Positions 24,218 to 32,903 of a stretch of DNA of 35,978 nt are shown in pieces; the stretch's first letter is position 1, and every line of letters begins with the position of its first letter. Source of the stretch: Armatimonadota bacterium (GTDB taxonomy: Bacteria; Armatimonadota; Fimbriimonadia; Fimbriimonadales; Fimbriimonadaceae). Under the pieces are notes generated by a model. It ran no database searches. It had not been told where the DNA came from and worked only from the letters and a program-made list of their open reading frames with translations. The translations under genes were made by a program, and so were the position numbers. The stretch is taken from positions 1 through 35,978 of the forward strand of contig JAFDWQ010000003.1 in NCBI GenBank assembly GCA_018268395.1, given 5' to 3'.

Positions 24218-25648
24218 ATGGCCGCCAGTGGCGTTCCCCGTTTCTCACAGGCCAGTCGATGGGCGCAAAACGCCCGATCTGGGTCGTGCGCGAAGGTCGA
24301 GGTCTTCAGACCGTTCTTCGTCTGCGGTATCACGACGGTCCTCACCGCCGGGTGCCTGCTCGGAGCCCTCGCGCTGTACGGAATCTCGGTCCAAGGCACC
24401 TATCTGGCGAGCGCTTGGACGCCCTACGTCCTCGCCCATGCGAATTCCCAGCTCTACGGCTGGGTCGGGTTCTTCGTCATGGGCTTCTCGCTCCAACTGC
24501 ACGCACCTAGGGTCTCAAGGGAACGGTTGTTCCATCTCCTTGCATGGGCGACGCTCGGTCTGATGTCTCTCGGCGTCTTGCTCCGGTTTGTGGCCGAACC
24601 TCTAGCCCAGGAGGGAGCACCCCGGGCGGTCGCCCTTGGCGTCCTGTCCGGCTGGCTGCAGTTCGCAGCCGTCGGTTTGTTCCTGATCAACACTTCGGTC
24701 ACCCGGTACCGACCCCGTATCCAGGACGGTACGGCAAGCCTCGCACTCGTCCAGGGCGGCGAAACGCTCGGTCCGAAGAAGCCGATGACGTGGCCGACCC
24801 TTTTCGTCTTCTTCTCCCTCGGGTGCCTCTTGGCCGTTTCCGCGGCTGAACCCTTCGTGTTCGCCCTTTCCCACCAACCGGACAAGAGGGCATCTGTCCT
24901 CTTTGTCGCCGAGTGGTTCCCGCCGCTTCGTGAGACCCAGTTCCTCGGATTCGTCGCTTCGATGGTGTTCGGTGTCGGCCTGTCCCGGTTCCGTGAGGTC
25001 TTCGGAACCGTCGAAGCCCGCCAAGGGCCAGGATTGGCCGGCTTCGTCATGTGGACGGTCGGACTGGTCGCCCGAGACCTTGGATGGCTCAGCGCGTTCC
25101 GGAACGGGCTCCAGCCGGGATCGGGCGTGCTCTATGCGCTTGGCGGCACGTTGCTTTGCGTCGGAGCTCTGTTGGTCACCTACTCGGCGGGAGTCTTCGA
25201 CCCCTTCCGTGGCCCGTTGCGGACCCATAAGTTCTTGCGGGCCGCCTTTGGATGGCTGTTGGTCGCAGGATTCATGATGGTCGTGGAGCCCCTCTATCTT
25301 AAGGTCTTGGGGCAGCCGTTCTCCCACGCTTACACCGGCGCCGTGCGACATGCTGTTACGGTCGGCTTCCTTTCTCAGACCATCATCGCGTTCAGTTCCA
25401 CGATGGTGCCGAACATGGCCGGACTCGACCAGAGGAAACTGTCGCCCCTATGGCCGACGTTCGTCCTCCTGAACGTCGGTAACGCGGCGAGGGTCTTCCT
25501 CGAAGTCGGCACGGACTTCGGCCATTGGGCTTTCCGTCCGATGGGTTGGACCGGTTTCGTCGAATTGACCGGGCTCGTGCTTTGGGCCGTTCCCATGCTG
25601 TCCTTACTCGTCAAGTTCCGCTCCAAGGCGGTAGCCTTCGGAGTGTGA
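24218..25648 (+). CDS. nnrS: NnrS family haem-copper membrane protein
   Basis: About 476 residues, strongly hydrophobic, with roughly twelve membrane segments. The family hallmark is in helix 2 (HANSQLYGWVGFFVMGF, matching the NnrS H-x2-x-Q-x-x-GW...GF pattern), and further His residues occur late (SHAYTGAVRHAVTVGF). NnrS proteins of denitrifiers bind haem and copper and protect against nitric-oxide stress, for example by keeping iron-dinitrosyl complexes from forming; no enzymatic reaction is established. The start is taken at ATG 24218 because the predicted transcript begins there. An ATG at 24170 gives 16 more residues but lies within the operator. It is followed 7 nt later by the Crp/Fnr-family gene, so the two share a transcript. 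Confidence 0.88.
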   Translation: MAASGVPRFSQASRWAQNARSGSCAKVEVFRPFFVCGITTVLTAGCLLGALALYGISVQGTYLASAWTPYVLAHANSQLYGWVGFFVMGFSLQLHAPRVSRERLFHLLAWATLGLMSLGVLLRFVAEPLAQEGAPRAVALGVLSGWLQFAAVGLFLINTSVTRYRPRIQDGTASLALVQGGETLGPKKPMTWPTLFVFFSLGCLLAVSAAEPFVFALSHQPDKRASVLFVAEWFPPLRETQFLGFVASMVFGVGLSRFREVFGTVEARQGPGLAGFVMWTVGLVARDLGWLSAFRNGLQPGSGVLYALGGTLLCVGALLVTYSAGVFDPFRGPLRTHKFLRAAFGWLLVAGFMMVVEPLYLKVLGQPFSHAYTGAVRHAVTVGFLSQTIIAFSSTMVPNMAGLDQRKLSPLWPTFVLLNVGNAARVFLEVGTDFGHWAFRPMGWTGFVELTGLVLWAVPMLSLLVKFRSKAVAFGV

Positions 25649-25655
25649 GGTTTGA

Positions 25656-26369
25656 GTGAGCGGTCCGGCAGGTGCGCCGGACAAACCGTCGGTAATGGGC
25701 GTCGTGGCTTCTTGCTCGGCGCTCGACCCGTTATCGGACACAGAACGGGAGGCGCTGGCAAGAAGCTGCTTCATGTCCTACGCGGGCCGAGGCGAACTGA
25801 TCTGGCTCGCCGGATCCCCGATCCAGTTCGCGGCCGTGATCGGAAGCGGTTTCATCAAGATGACGAGGACGACGCCACAAGGGAACGAGGTCGCAGTCGA
25901 ACTTCTCGGACCGGGCCAATGCCTGGGCTTGATGGTGCTCCTCGAAGGACGGACGTATCCTTTGAACGCCGTCGCCGTCACCGACTGCTGGTACCTCAAG
26001 GTTCCCTCCCGGGCGTTCCTCGACCTCTATGATGCGAACCCCGGCCTCAGGGACACGATGTTCCGCTCGCTGGCGCCCCGGTTGCGGCGGGCGCACGAAA
26101 TGATGGCGCGCATGACGTCGGACAAAGTCGAACAGCGGGTTGCGGCGATCCTCTTGATCTTGCTCGACTCGTACGGCCGCGAATCGGACCGAGGCGTCAC
26201 GCTGACGGTACCGTTGACGCGTCAAGACCTCTCCGAGATGGCGGGAACGACGGTCGAATCGACGATCCGCGTCATGAGCCGTTGGCAGAAGGAGGGCGCC
26301 GTTACGACGGACAAGCAGTGGATCACGGTCTTGGACCTGGCGTCCCTTGAGTCGCTTCTGGCCGATTGA
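25656..26369 (+). CDS. Crp/Fnr-family transcriptional regulator
   Basis: 237 residues: an N-terminal cyclic-nucleotide-binding-type beta-roll, a dimerisation helix (RAHEMMARMTSDKVEQRVAAILLILL) and a C-terminal winged helix-turn-helix (LTRQDLSEMAGTTVESTIRVMSRWQKEG). The recognition helix has Glu201 and Arg205 in the E-x-x-x-R spacing by which Crp and Fnr read TGA/TCA. Fnr Ser212, which sets the outer base, is Ile204 here, consistent with ATGAC half-sites rather than TTGAT. The Fnr iron-sulphur cysteine pattern is absent (Cys are at 20, 38, 89 and 111), so it is more like Dnr/NnrR-type sensors of nitric oxide. The signal is inferred, not shown. Start is GTG 25656; Met14 is an alternative. It is co-transcribed with nnrS and hence probably autoregulated. 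Confidence 0.88.
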   Translation: MSGPAGAPDKPSVMGVVASCSALDPLSDTEREALARSCFMSYAGRGELIWLAGSPIQFAAVIGSGFIKMTRTTPQGNEVAVELLGPGQCLGLMVLLEGRTYPLNAVAVTDCWYLKVPSRAFLDLYDANPGLRDTMFRSLAPRLRRAHEMMARMTSDKVEQRVAAILLILLDSYGRESDRGVTLTVPLTRQDLSEMAGTTVESTIRVMSRWQKEGAVTTDKQWITVLDLASLESLLAD

Positions 26370-26465
26370 CGTCGCCATGTGCCGACAACGGGCACTGAGA
26401 TGCTTCCTGATGCACTTGCGACGGTCGCGAAGGCCCTTGCCTTGACCGTCGTTCGAAGGGACGAC

Positions 26466-26493
26466 TTGGTGCGCCAGGAAAGGTCGATATCAT
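26466..26493 (+). promoter_or_regulatory. Possible promoter upstream of the small heat-shock gene
   Basis: TTGGTG (26466-26471), a 16-bp spacer and TATCAT (26488-26493) could form a sigma-70 promoter, giving a leader of about 140 nt to the ATG at 26642. No CIRCE element was seen in 26370-26641, and this gap holds no other recognisable gene. The reading frame is open through most of the leader (from 26492), but the encoded residues do not resemble an Hsp20 N-terminus. Confidence 0.3.
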
Positions 26494-26641
26494 GAAGGCG
26501 TGCCGGCAGAAAAGCCAGGCCGCCGCGGACCGAACGTCCGCCCTTCGGCGCCGGCCTGCCTCCGCAAGCGAACGCGGAGCACAAGGCGCGACCCTGAAGG
26601 CCGTCGACCCGCCCGATGCCCGGCACGGGAAGGACAAGACA

Positions 26642-27061
26642 ATGACACCTAAGACTCCGAGTTCGACGCTGACTCCGATCGAGCGGTTGAGCAGCCTCAT
26701 CGAGGACGTGTTCCCCGCATCCACGATGCCGCGCGGAACATGGAACCCGGCGGTGGACATCAAGGAGAACGAGAAGGAATTCGTGATCCAAGCCGAGCTT
26801 CCCGGAATGAACAGGGAAGACTTGGACGTGCATCTCACGGGCGACACGCTGGTGATCCAGGGCAAACGCCAAGAGGTCAAAGAGGAGACGTCCGAAGGCT
26901 ATGTCCGCAGGGAGCGGACGTTCGGCACGTTCTACCGCTCGTTCCGACTCGAAGACAAGGTCGATCCACAGCAGATCGGTGCCGAATACAGAGACGGCGT
27001 CCTGAATGTGAGGATCCCGAAGGTCCGGCAGCCGGACCCGCAACGGATCGCGGTCAAATAG
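26642..27061 (+). CDS. Small heat-shock protein, Hsp20/alpha-crystallin family
   Basis: 139-residue ATP-independent holdase. The alpha-crystallin domain runs from about residue 38 (WNPAVDIKENEKEFVIQAEL) through LPGMNREDLDVHLTGDTLVIQGKR to GVLNVRIPKV. A C-terminal I-x-V motif (RIAVK) suits oligomer assembly. The start is set at ATG 26642 by the GGAAGGA ribosome binding site and by family length; the open frame extends 50 codons further upstream with Ala/Arg-rich residues. It converges on atpD with a long hairpin in between. Confidence 0.92.
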   Translation: MTPKTPSSTLTPIERLSSLIEDVFPASTMPRGTWNPAVDIKENEKEFVIQAELPGMNREDLDVHLTGDTLVIQGKRQEVKEETSEGYVRRERTFGTFYRSFRLEDKVDPQQIGAEYRDGVLNVRIPKVRQPDPQRIAVK

Positions 27062-27082
27062 ACCTGCGGAGCGCCCGTCCGG

Positions 27083-27124
27083 TACGACGAGAGCGAGAGG
27101 CGGCTGCCTCTCGCTCTCGTCGTA
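27083..27124. terminator. Long bidirectional hairpin between hsp20 and atpD
   Basis: The arms at 27083-27101 and 27106-27124 pair perfectly for 19 bp around a 4-nt loop (GGCT). It separates two convergent genes and is probably a shared terminator. It lacks a T-run on either strand. Confidence 0.6.
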
Positions 27125-27142
27125 TCCGTCGGTCGGTCAGAC

Positions 27143-28603
<1,461 letters not shown>

Positions 28604-28613
28604 TCAGGGGCGG

Positions 28614-28619
28614 ATTATA
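28614..28619 (-). promoter_or_regulatory. -10 element of atpD promoter
   Basis: TATAAT on the reverse strand, 38 nt before the atpD ATG. The -35 region is GC-rich without a clear TTGACA. It supports separate transcription of atpD. Confidence 0.5.
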
Positions 28620-28726
28620 CCGTCGGGCCCGCCGAGGCCCGGGAGGACGTCCAGAGCCCTTCAGGGTCGTGCCAGGGCTCTATCGGGCCTCGGGCGAACC
28701 CGGGCCCGTCGTCGTGTCGAAACGTG

Positions 28727-29023
28727 TCAGGATTTCTCCCAGACGGACGAGCGGCCCTCGTTCTCGGATTTGAGCTTGTGAAAGAGGTCGATCAAGAGCG
28801 GGACCGTAGAAAGGACGCCGATTACGACCAGGGCCTTGCCCATGTTCCGGCGGCGGCCCGTGGCGATCCGGTCCGCCGTCAGGAACCCTAGACCCGCGCC
28901 CAAAAGGCCTCGCGTCACAGCGATGAGTCCGAGTTCGGCCAACGGTACGGTCAAGCTTCTCATGCCTTGAAACGACGCCGGCCGGGCCAAGGGGCGCGGG
29001 CCGTCGAGGGCCTCAGCCGACAT
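28727..29023 (-). CDS. Small two-span membrane protein
   Basis: 98 residues with two hydrophobic stretches, LAELGLIAVTRGLLGAGLGF and ALVVIGVLSTVPLLIDLF, separated by a basic loop (ATGRRRN), so both ends are probably on the same side of the membrane. No family was recognised. The ATG at 29023 overlaps the end of the GNAT gene by 11 nt, implying translational coupling. An internal ATG (MRSLTV) would give a product of 78 residues. Confidence 0.6.
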   Translation of the reverse strand: MSAEALDGPRPLARPASFQGMRSLTVPLAELGLIAVTRGLLGAGLGFLTADRIATGRRRNMGKALVVIGVLSTVPLLIDLFHKLKSENEGRSSVWEKS

Positions 29024-29969
29024 CCTTTTCGAGGCACACCCATTCGAAGCGCTTGATGAAGCCGAGTCCCTGGTTCAACGCGTACATCGGGTTGCTATCT
29101 TCGTTGTCGGTCCAAACGCTCTTGATGCCTTGCCCTTGGGCCCATGTCAAACCCGTTACTTTGAGGGCGGTCGCCAACCCTTGCCGTCGATGGTCGCGCC
29201 GCACGCCCGTCAGTCCCGTGCTGCAGACCGAGGGATCGATCTTGTTCGGGAGGAGCTGGGAGATCCCCGCCGGAGTGCCGTCGAGGAGGGCGATGAACAG
29301 GGCGTGCTGGTCGACCGAGGGGCTCTGAGTCTCCTTGCGCCAACTCTCGAACGGGGTCTCTTCGAAAGGTTCGGGCAGGGGGACGTCGCTCATGACGTCC
29401 ATTTCGATCCGCCAAGCTTCGTGCAGCCAACCTTCGGGATCCGTCTTGGCGTAGGCGGCGTAGTCGACGATGTCGTACCGTCGGCGGACGTCGTGCATCA
29501 ACTTGGCGTAGGGGGCCGGATCGAACGCTTCCACGTCGACCGACGATTCAGGGTTCCGTTGCGTCTCGACGAAGCCGTCCTCCGTGAGCAACGCGAGCTT
29601 TTCAGGCTGGTCGCTGCGCTGCCATGTCGAGAGCTTTCGGGCGCCGTCCTCGACGGCCATGGTCATGTGTCGGTCGAGAAGGCGGTGCCAAGACTCGGCG
29701 TCGGTCGCGGTGCAGAACAATTCGAACCTGGATTCCGACTTCATCCAGTAGTTCTCGACGGTCGACGCATAGGCGACGTCGGCTCCGTCGATACTCATCA
29801 GGGTGCGCCGGGCCCGGACGCTGAGCGGGTGATAACCGATCGATTCTTCTAACTGATCCCCACTGATCGGTCGTTGGAAGAAGTGGAGGTTGCGAAGTCG
29901 GGCGGCCGAGTCGTAGTCCGAGGCGGCGGCCAAAGGGCGAAACGTGACGTTTTGAAGTCGTGTGTCCAT
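29013..29969 (-). CDS. GNAT-family N-acetyltransferase (tandem domain)
   Basis: 318 residues. The C-terminal GNAT domain has the acetyl-CoA-binding motif A in TGVRRDHRRQGLATALK (pattern R-x-x-G-x-A/G), followed by TDNEDSNPMYALNQGLGFIKR, typical of the last strands. The N-terminal half looks like a second, degenerate GNAT fold (DGADVAYASTVENYWM; LLTEDGFVETQRN), as in mycothiol-synthase-like or two-domain GNATs. The substrate is unknown. No Shine-Dalgarno precedes the ATG at 29969; the upstream sequence contains CCTCCT instead. An attenuator-like leader lies at 29995-30083. Confidence 0.87.
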   Translation of the reverse strand: MDTRLQNVTFRPLAAASDYDSAARLRNLHFFQRPISGDQLEESIGYHPLSVRARRTLMSIDGADVAYASTVENYWMKSESRFELFCTATDAESWHRLLDRHMTMAVEDGARKLSTWQRSDQPEKLALLTEDGFVETQRNPESSVDVEAFDPAPYAKLMHDVRRRYDIVDYAAYAKTDPEGWLHEAWRIEMDVMSDVPLPEPFEETPFESWRKETQSPSVDQHALFIALLDGTPAGISQLLPNKIDPSVCSTGLTGVRRDHRRQGLATALKVTGLTWAQGQGIKSVWTDNEDSNPMYALNQGLGFIKRFEWVCLEKDVG

Positions 29970-29994
29970 GAATACTGAAGAGGAGGTCGTGTCG

Positions 29995-30040
29995 AAAAAC
30001 GCCCGACCCTTCAGGGCGCCGTCCTCAGCGCAAGGTCGGG
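29995..30040 (-). promoter_or_regulatory. Terminator/anti-terminator leader upstream of the GNAT gene
   Basis: On the minus strand CGCCC (30018-30014) and GGGCG (30004-30000) form a stem directly followed by five Ts (29999-29995), an intrinsic terminator. The alternative pairing CCCGACC (30040-30034) with GGTCGGG (30008-30002) uses part of the same arm and would disrupt that stem. The upstream arm lies inside the last codons of a 14-codon reading frame, as expected for attenuation by ribosome position. Confidence 0.45.
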
Positions 30041-30069
30041 GAGGGGACGGGAGCGTTGACGTTCGCCAT
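30025..30069 (-). CDS. Possible 14-residue leader peptide
   Basis: Reads MANVNAPVPSPTLR and stop. It has a perfect AGGAGG Shine-Dalgarno (30083-30078) at 8-nt spacing, among the strongest in the window. A TATCAT hexamer (30114-30109) could be its -10. It ends 7 nt before the terminator stem that precedes the GNAT gene. The Pro-rich middle (APVPSP) could slow ribosomes. It could also be an unrelated small protein with its own terminator. Confidence 0.45.
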   Translation of the reverse strand: MANVNAPVPSPTLR

Positions 30070-30562
30070 AGAGGTCGCCTCCTGGGCCCGTGACGGGCCT
30101 AAGCACCGATGATACCTGTCACGCACGGCCGGACCGCGAGCCCGGTCGGGCCGGACCTTTCGAAGGCGCGGTCTTGAACCAGAACACGGTCGATTGTCGG
30201 CGCAGTGAGGCGCCGCACGGAGTCGGGCCGACGGTCAACGGCAGGTTGACGGTCCCCGGATCCAGCCGCTTGACGCCTGGGCCGTACTCAGACCCTCTCA
30301 CGACGCTCTGGGCTTCTGGCGGCCAAGTCACTACGACCGGCCTGTGGGTGGCAAGGAACGTGAGGATCGGCACGATCGCCAAAGTCGCGGACATCGTACA
30401 TCCGGTGACGCGCAAAGCCCGCCCGAAGTTCCAGGACCGGTACGACGCCCCCGTGCCGGGTGGGGACGCATCCTTCAACGTCGTGCCACGTATTCTCCTG
30501 AGGGCCCTTAGGTAGACTCGAACGTAGTCCGTTCGGATGCCGGACAGGGCCGGAACACTGCG

Positions 30563-32128
30563 ATGAAACTCAAGACGCCAGGCAAGGTCCTGATCTTCCT
30601 CATGGTCCTCGTCGCCGCCGTTTTCGGCACCATGAAGTACCAAGAGACGCAAGGCGGGGCGAAGTCAGGGCCGGGATCGAACACGGCCGGCTTCGGCACC
30701 GTCAAGGTCGATGGCGAGCAAGGCATCCTGAACCGTCCGCTCCGTGTCGGGGTCGTCACGTGGCCCGGCTATATGGGCGGCGTGACCGCCAACAACGGGT
30801 TCGCCCCCAACAAAGACTGCATCTATTGGCGGAACCACAAACTCCTTGTGGAATTCAAACTGATGGAAGACGTCGACGTCCGCGCCAAAGCGTTCGCTAA
30901 CGGCGACGTCGACGTCGTCTGGTCCACGGTGGACTTCCTCGCGAACGAAGGCCCCGGCTTCCGAAAGGGCGGGACGCCCGCCAAGGCCGTCATGCAGGTC
31001 GACTGGTCGCGCGGCGGCGACGCCATCGTCGTCGACGGCAGCATCAACCGGATCGAAGACCTGCGCGGAAAGAAGATCAGTCTGGCGCTGTTCACGCCGT
31101 CGCACTGGCTCCTTGTCTCGATGCTCCGGAACTCGAGCCTCGAAGACGCCGAGCAGACGAAGATCATCAAGAACCTGGTCGGGAAGAACGCGTCGCCTGA
31201 CGCCCGCGCCGACTTCGTCGCCGGGAAAGTCGACGCGGCCGTCGTATGGGAGCCCGACGTCGCCGAAGCGCTCGCCAAGCGGCCCGGCTCGAAGATCCTC
31301 GTTTCGTCCAAGACCGCCGCGAACCTGATCGCCGACCTCATGATCGCGCGGCAGGAGTTCATCGACAAGCATCCGGACGTCATCCGGGCGTTCATCCAAG
31401 GTTGGATGGAAGGCACGGAGGACGCCAACAGGAACCTGGACAAGGTCGTCCAGCTGATGATGGACAACATGCCGCTCTATAAAGACCTCGGCCCCGAGAC
31501 CTCGAGGGACAACGTCACGACCGTCAAGTGGGCCGACCTTGCCGACAACGCCAAGATGTTCGGTCTCGACGGCTCCGAGCCCCTGTTCGACAGGATCTTC
31601 AAAGACGCGAGCGACGCCTGGGTCAAGTTCGGCTATATCGGGCAGCGCATGTCTCCGGCCGACGCGAAAAGCGACCAGATGCTGAGGCAGATCTTCGCCT
31701 CGATCCCCAGCGCAGAACGGTCCGTGACTCCGAAAGAAGAGTTCCCGGTCTCGAAGCCGCCGACCACCACCGATCATAAGCCCCTCTCGACCAAGCCGAT
31801 CGCGCTTTACTTCCAAACCGGAAGCTCACAGCTCGACGACAACGCCAAACAACTGCTCGATTCGGTCGCCACGACCGCCCACGAGTTCTCGAACGCCTAC
31901 ATCGGCGTCGAGGGGAACACCGACAACGTCGGGAACGCGGGACAGAACGTCGCGCTCAGCGAAAAGCGCGCCGCCTCCGTCGTCCGTTACCTCGTCGGCA
32001 AGTACGGCTTCGACCGCAACAGGTTCATCCCCAAGGGGAACGGCCCGTACAAGCCCGTCGCCGACAACGGCTCGTCCGAAGGCCGCGCCCGCAACCGCCG
32101 CACGGACGTCGTCCTGATCAAACGCTGA
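30563..32128 (+). CDS. NitT/TauT-type ABC substrate-binding protein fused to an OmpA peptidoglycan-binding domain
   Basis: 521 residues. The N-terminal helix (VLIFLMVLVAAVFGTM) is a signal or anchor. Residues about 58-380 form a periplasmic binding protein of the NMT1/SsuA/NitT class: LRVGVVTWPGYMGG, GDVDVVWSTVDFLANE, DLRGKKISLALFTPSHWLL, AAVVWEPDVAEAL. After a Pro/Thr linker, residues about 413-521 are an OmpA C-terminal domain (ALYFQTGSSQLDDNAKQLL, GNTDNVG, LSEKRAASVVRYL, GRARNRRTDVVL). Asp454 and Arg469 have the 15-residue spacing of the diaminopimelate-binding pair. The binding protein is thus probably tethered to peptidoglycan. The substrate is not predictable; nitrate, sulphonate and pyrimidine-precursor transporters use this class. 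The permease gene starts 1 nt after the stop. Confidence 0.9.
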   Translation: MKLKTPGKVLIFLMVLVAAVFGTMKYQETQGGAKSGPGSNTAGFGTVKVDGEQGILNRPLRVGVVTWPGYMGGVTANNGFAPNKDCIYWRNHKLLVEFKLMEDVDVRAKAFANGDVDVVWSTVDFLANEGPGFRKGGTPAKAVMQVDWSRGGDAIVVDGSINRIEDLRGKKISLALFTPSHWLLVSMLRNSSLEDAEQTKIIKNLVGKNASPDARADFVAGKVDAAVVWEPDVAEALAKRPGSKILVSSKTAANLIADLMIARQEFIDKHPDVIRAFIQGWMEGTEDANRNLDKVVQLMMDNMPLYKDLGPETSRDNVTTVKWADLADNAKMFGLDGSEPLFDRIFKDASDAWVKFGYIGQRMSPADAKSDQMLRQIFASIPSAERSVTPKEEFPVSKPPTTTDHKPLSTKPIALYFQTGSSQLDDNAKQLLDSVATTAHEFSNAYIGVEGNTDNVGNAGQNVALSEKRAASVVRYLVGKYGFDRNRFIPKGNGPYKPVADNGSSEGRARNRRTDVVLIKR

Positions 32129-32129
32129 C

Positions 32130-32903
32130 ATGCAGGTCCGGGGGAAGCTCTCACCGCAGTCCGACTTCGCCCTCGGCCTTACGGGGATCTTCGTCGTGGT
32201 CGCCGTGTGGTGCGCCATCACCTATTCGGGAGCGGTGAAGCCGCTGTTCCTCCCCTCGCCGACCCTCATCTGGGAGGGCGCGGGCGAGTTCGCGAAGCAA
32301 GGATGGTTGGTCGACGCGGTCAAGAACAGCACCGTCCGCGTCCTCTTGAGCCTTCTCCTCGTGACGGCGATCGGAGTCCCCATCGGCGTCTTGATGGGCG
32401 CGTTCCCTCAAGTCGACGCCGTCCTCAGGAAGATCGTCAGTGCGGGTAAGAGCGTCCCCACGACGGGCCTCGTCGGCCTCGTCGTCCTGTGGTTCTCGGT
32501 GGAGGAGAAGGCGAAGATCGTCTTCCTCTTCCTCGGCGCGATCTTCTACATGATCGTGCTCGTCAAGAACGCCGCCGCCTCCGTGAGAGAGGACTATGTC
32601 CGCGTCGCGCTCGACATGGGCGCGAACCAGACGCAAGTCTTGACCAAGGTGCTGGTGCCAGGCGCCTTGCCCCAGATCTGGGAAGCCGTCGCCGTCTGCA
32701 ACGGCATCATGTGGACGTACATCGTCCTCGCCGAATACATCAACAGCAACGTCGAACAGATCGGCCTCGGCTACCTGCTCAACATCGGGAGCCGGACACA
32801 GGACTCGGGCAAGGTCTTCGCCACATTGATCCTGATCGGGCTCGTCTCCACCGCGACCGACTGGATCATGCAGACGGTCAAGAAGAGGTTCTTCGCATGG
32901 TAG
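32130..32903 (+). CDS. ABC transporter permease (SsuC/TauC/NrtB class)
   Basis: 257 residues with about six membrane helices and the binding-protein-dependent transport signature late in the protein (AALDMGANQTQVLTKVLVPGALPQIWEAV would be the EAA loop; the core here is DMGANQTQVLTKVLVPGALP). Together with the fused binding protein and the ATPase it forms a complete importer. The ATG is 1 nt after the preceding stop, and the last codons overlap the ATPase start (ATGGTAG), so translation is coupled. Confidence 0.93.
   Translation: MQVRGKLSPQSDFALGLTGIFVVVAVWCAITYSGAVKPLFLPSPTLIWEGAGEFAKQGWLVDAVKNSTVRVLLSLLLVTAIGVPIGVLMGAFPQVDAVLRKIVSAGKSVPTTGLVGLVVLWFSVEEKAKIVFLFLGAIFYMIVLVKNAAASVREDYVRVALDMGANQTQVLTKVLVPGALPQIWEAVAVCNGIMWTYIVLAEYINSNVEQIGLGYLLNIGSRTQDSGKVFATLILIGLVSTATDWIMQTVKKRFFAW

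Larger units (their letters stand above)
29970..30562. other. 593-bp region between divergent genes
   Basis: The left 150 bp hold the leader peptide and attenuator of the GNAT gene and a GGCCCG-TGA-CGGGCC hairpin (30085-30099). From 30119 to about 30515 both strands stay open: a plus-strand frame 30090-30515 (141 codons) and a minus-strand frame whose most plausible start is ATG 30394 (91 codons, hydrophobic N-terminus MSATLAIVPILTFLA). Both have GC-rich third positions, but their second-position GC (57% and 63% by my count) is high for real genes, and neither has a good ribosome binding site. A TAGACT at 30513-30518 may be the -10 for the binding-protein gene at 30563. Confidence 0.4.

Noticed and set aside
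26370-26641. CIRCE or other HrcA site upstream of the small heat-shock gene
   Set aside because: No TTAGCACTC-N9-GAGTGCTAA-like inverted repeat was found.
30090-30515. 141-codon plus-strand frame and the overlapping minus-strand frame ending at 30119
   Set aside because: They overlap each other, neither has a ribosome binding site or recognised domain, and second-codon-position GC is higher than expected for real genes. The minus-strand version from ATG 30394 keeps a small chance because of its hydrophobic N-terminus.
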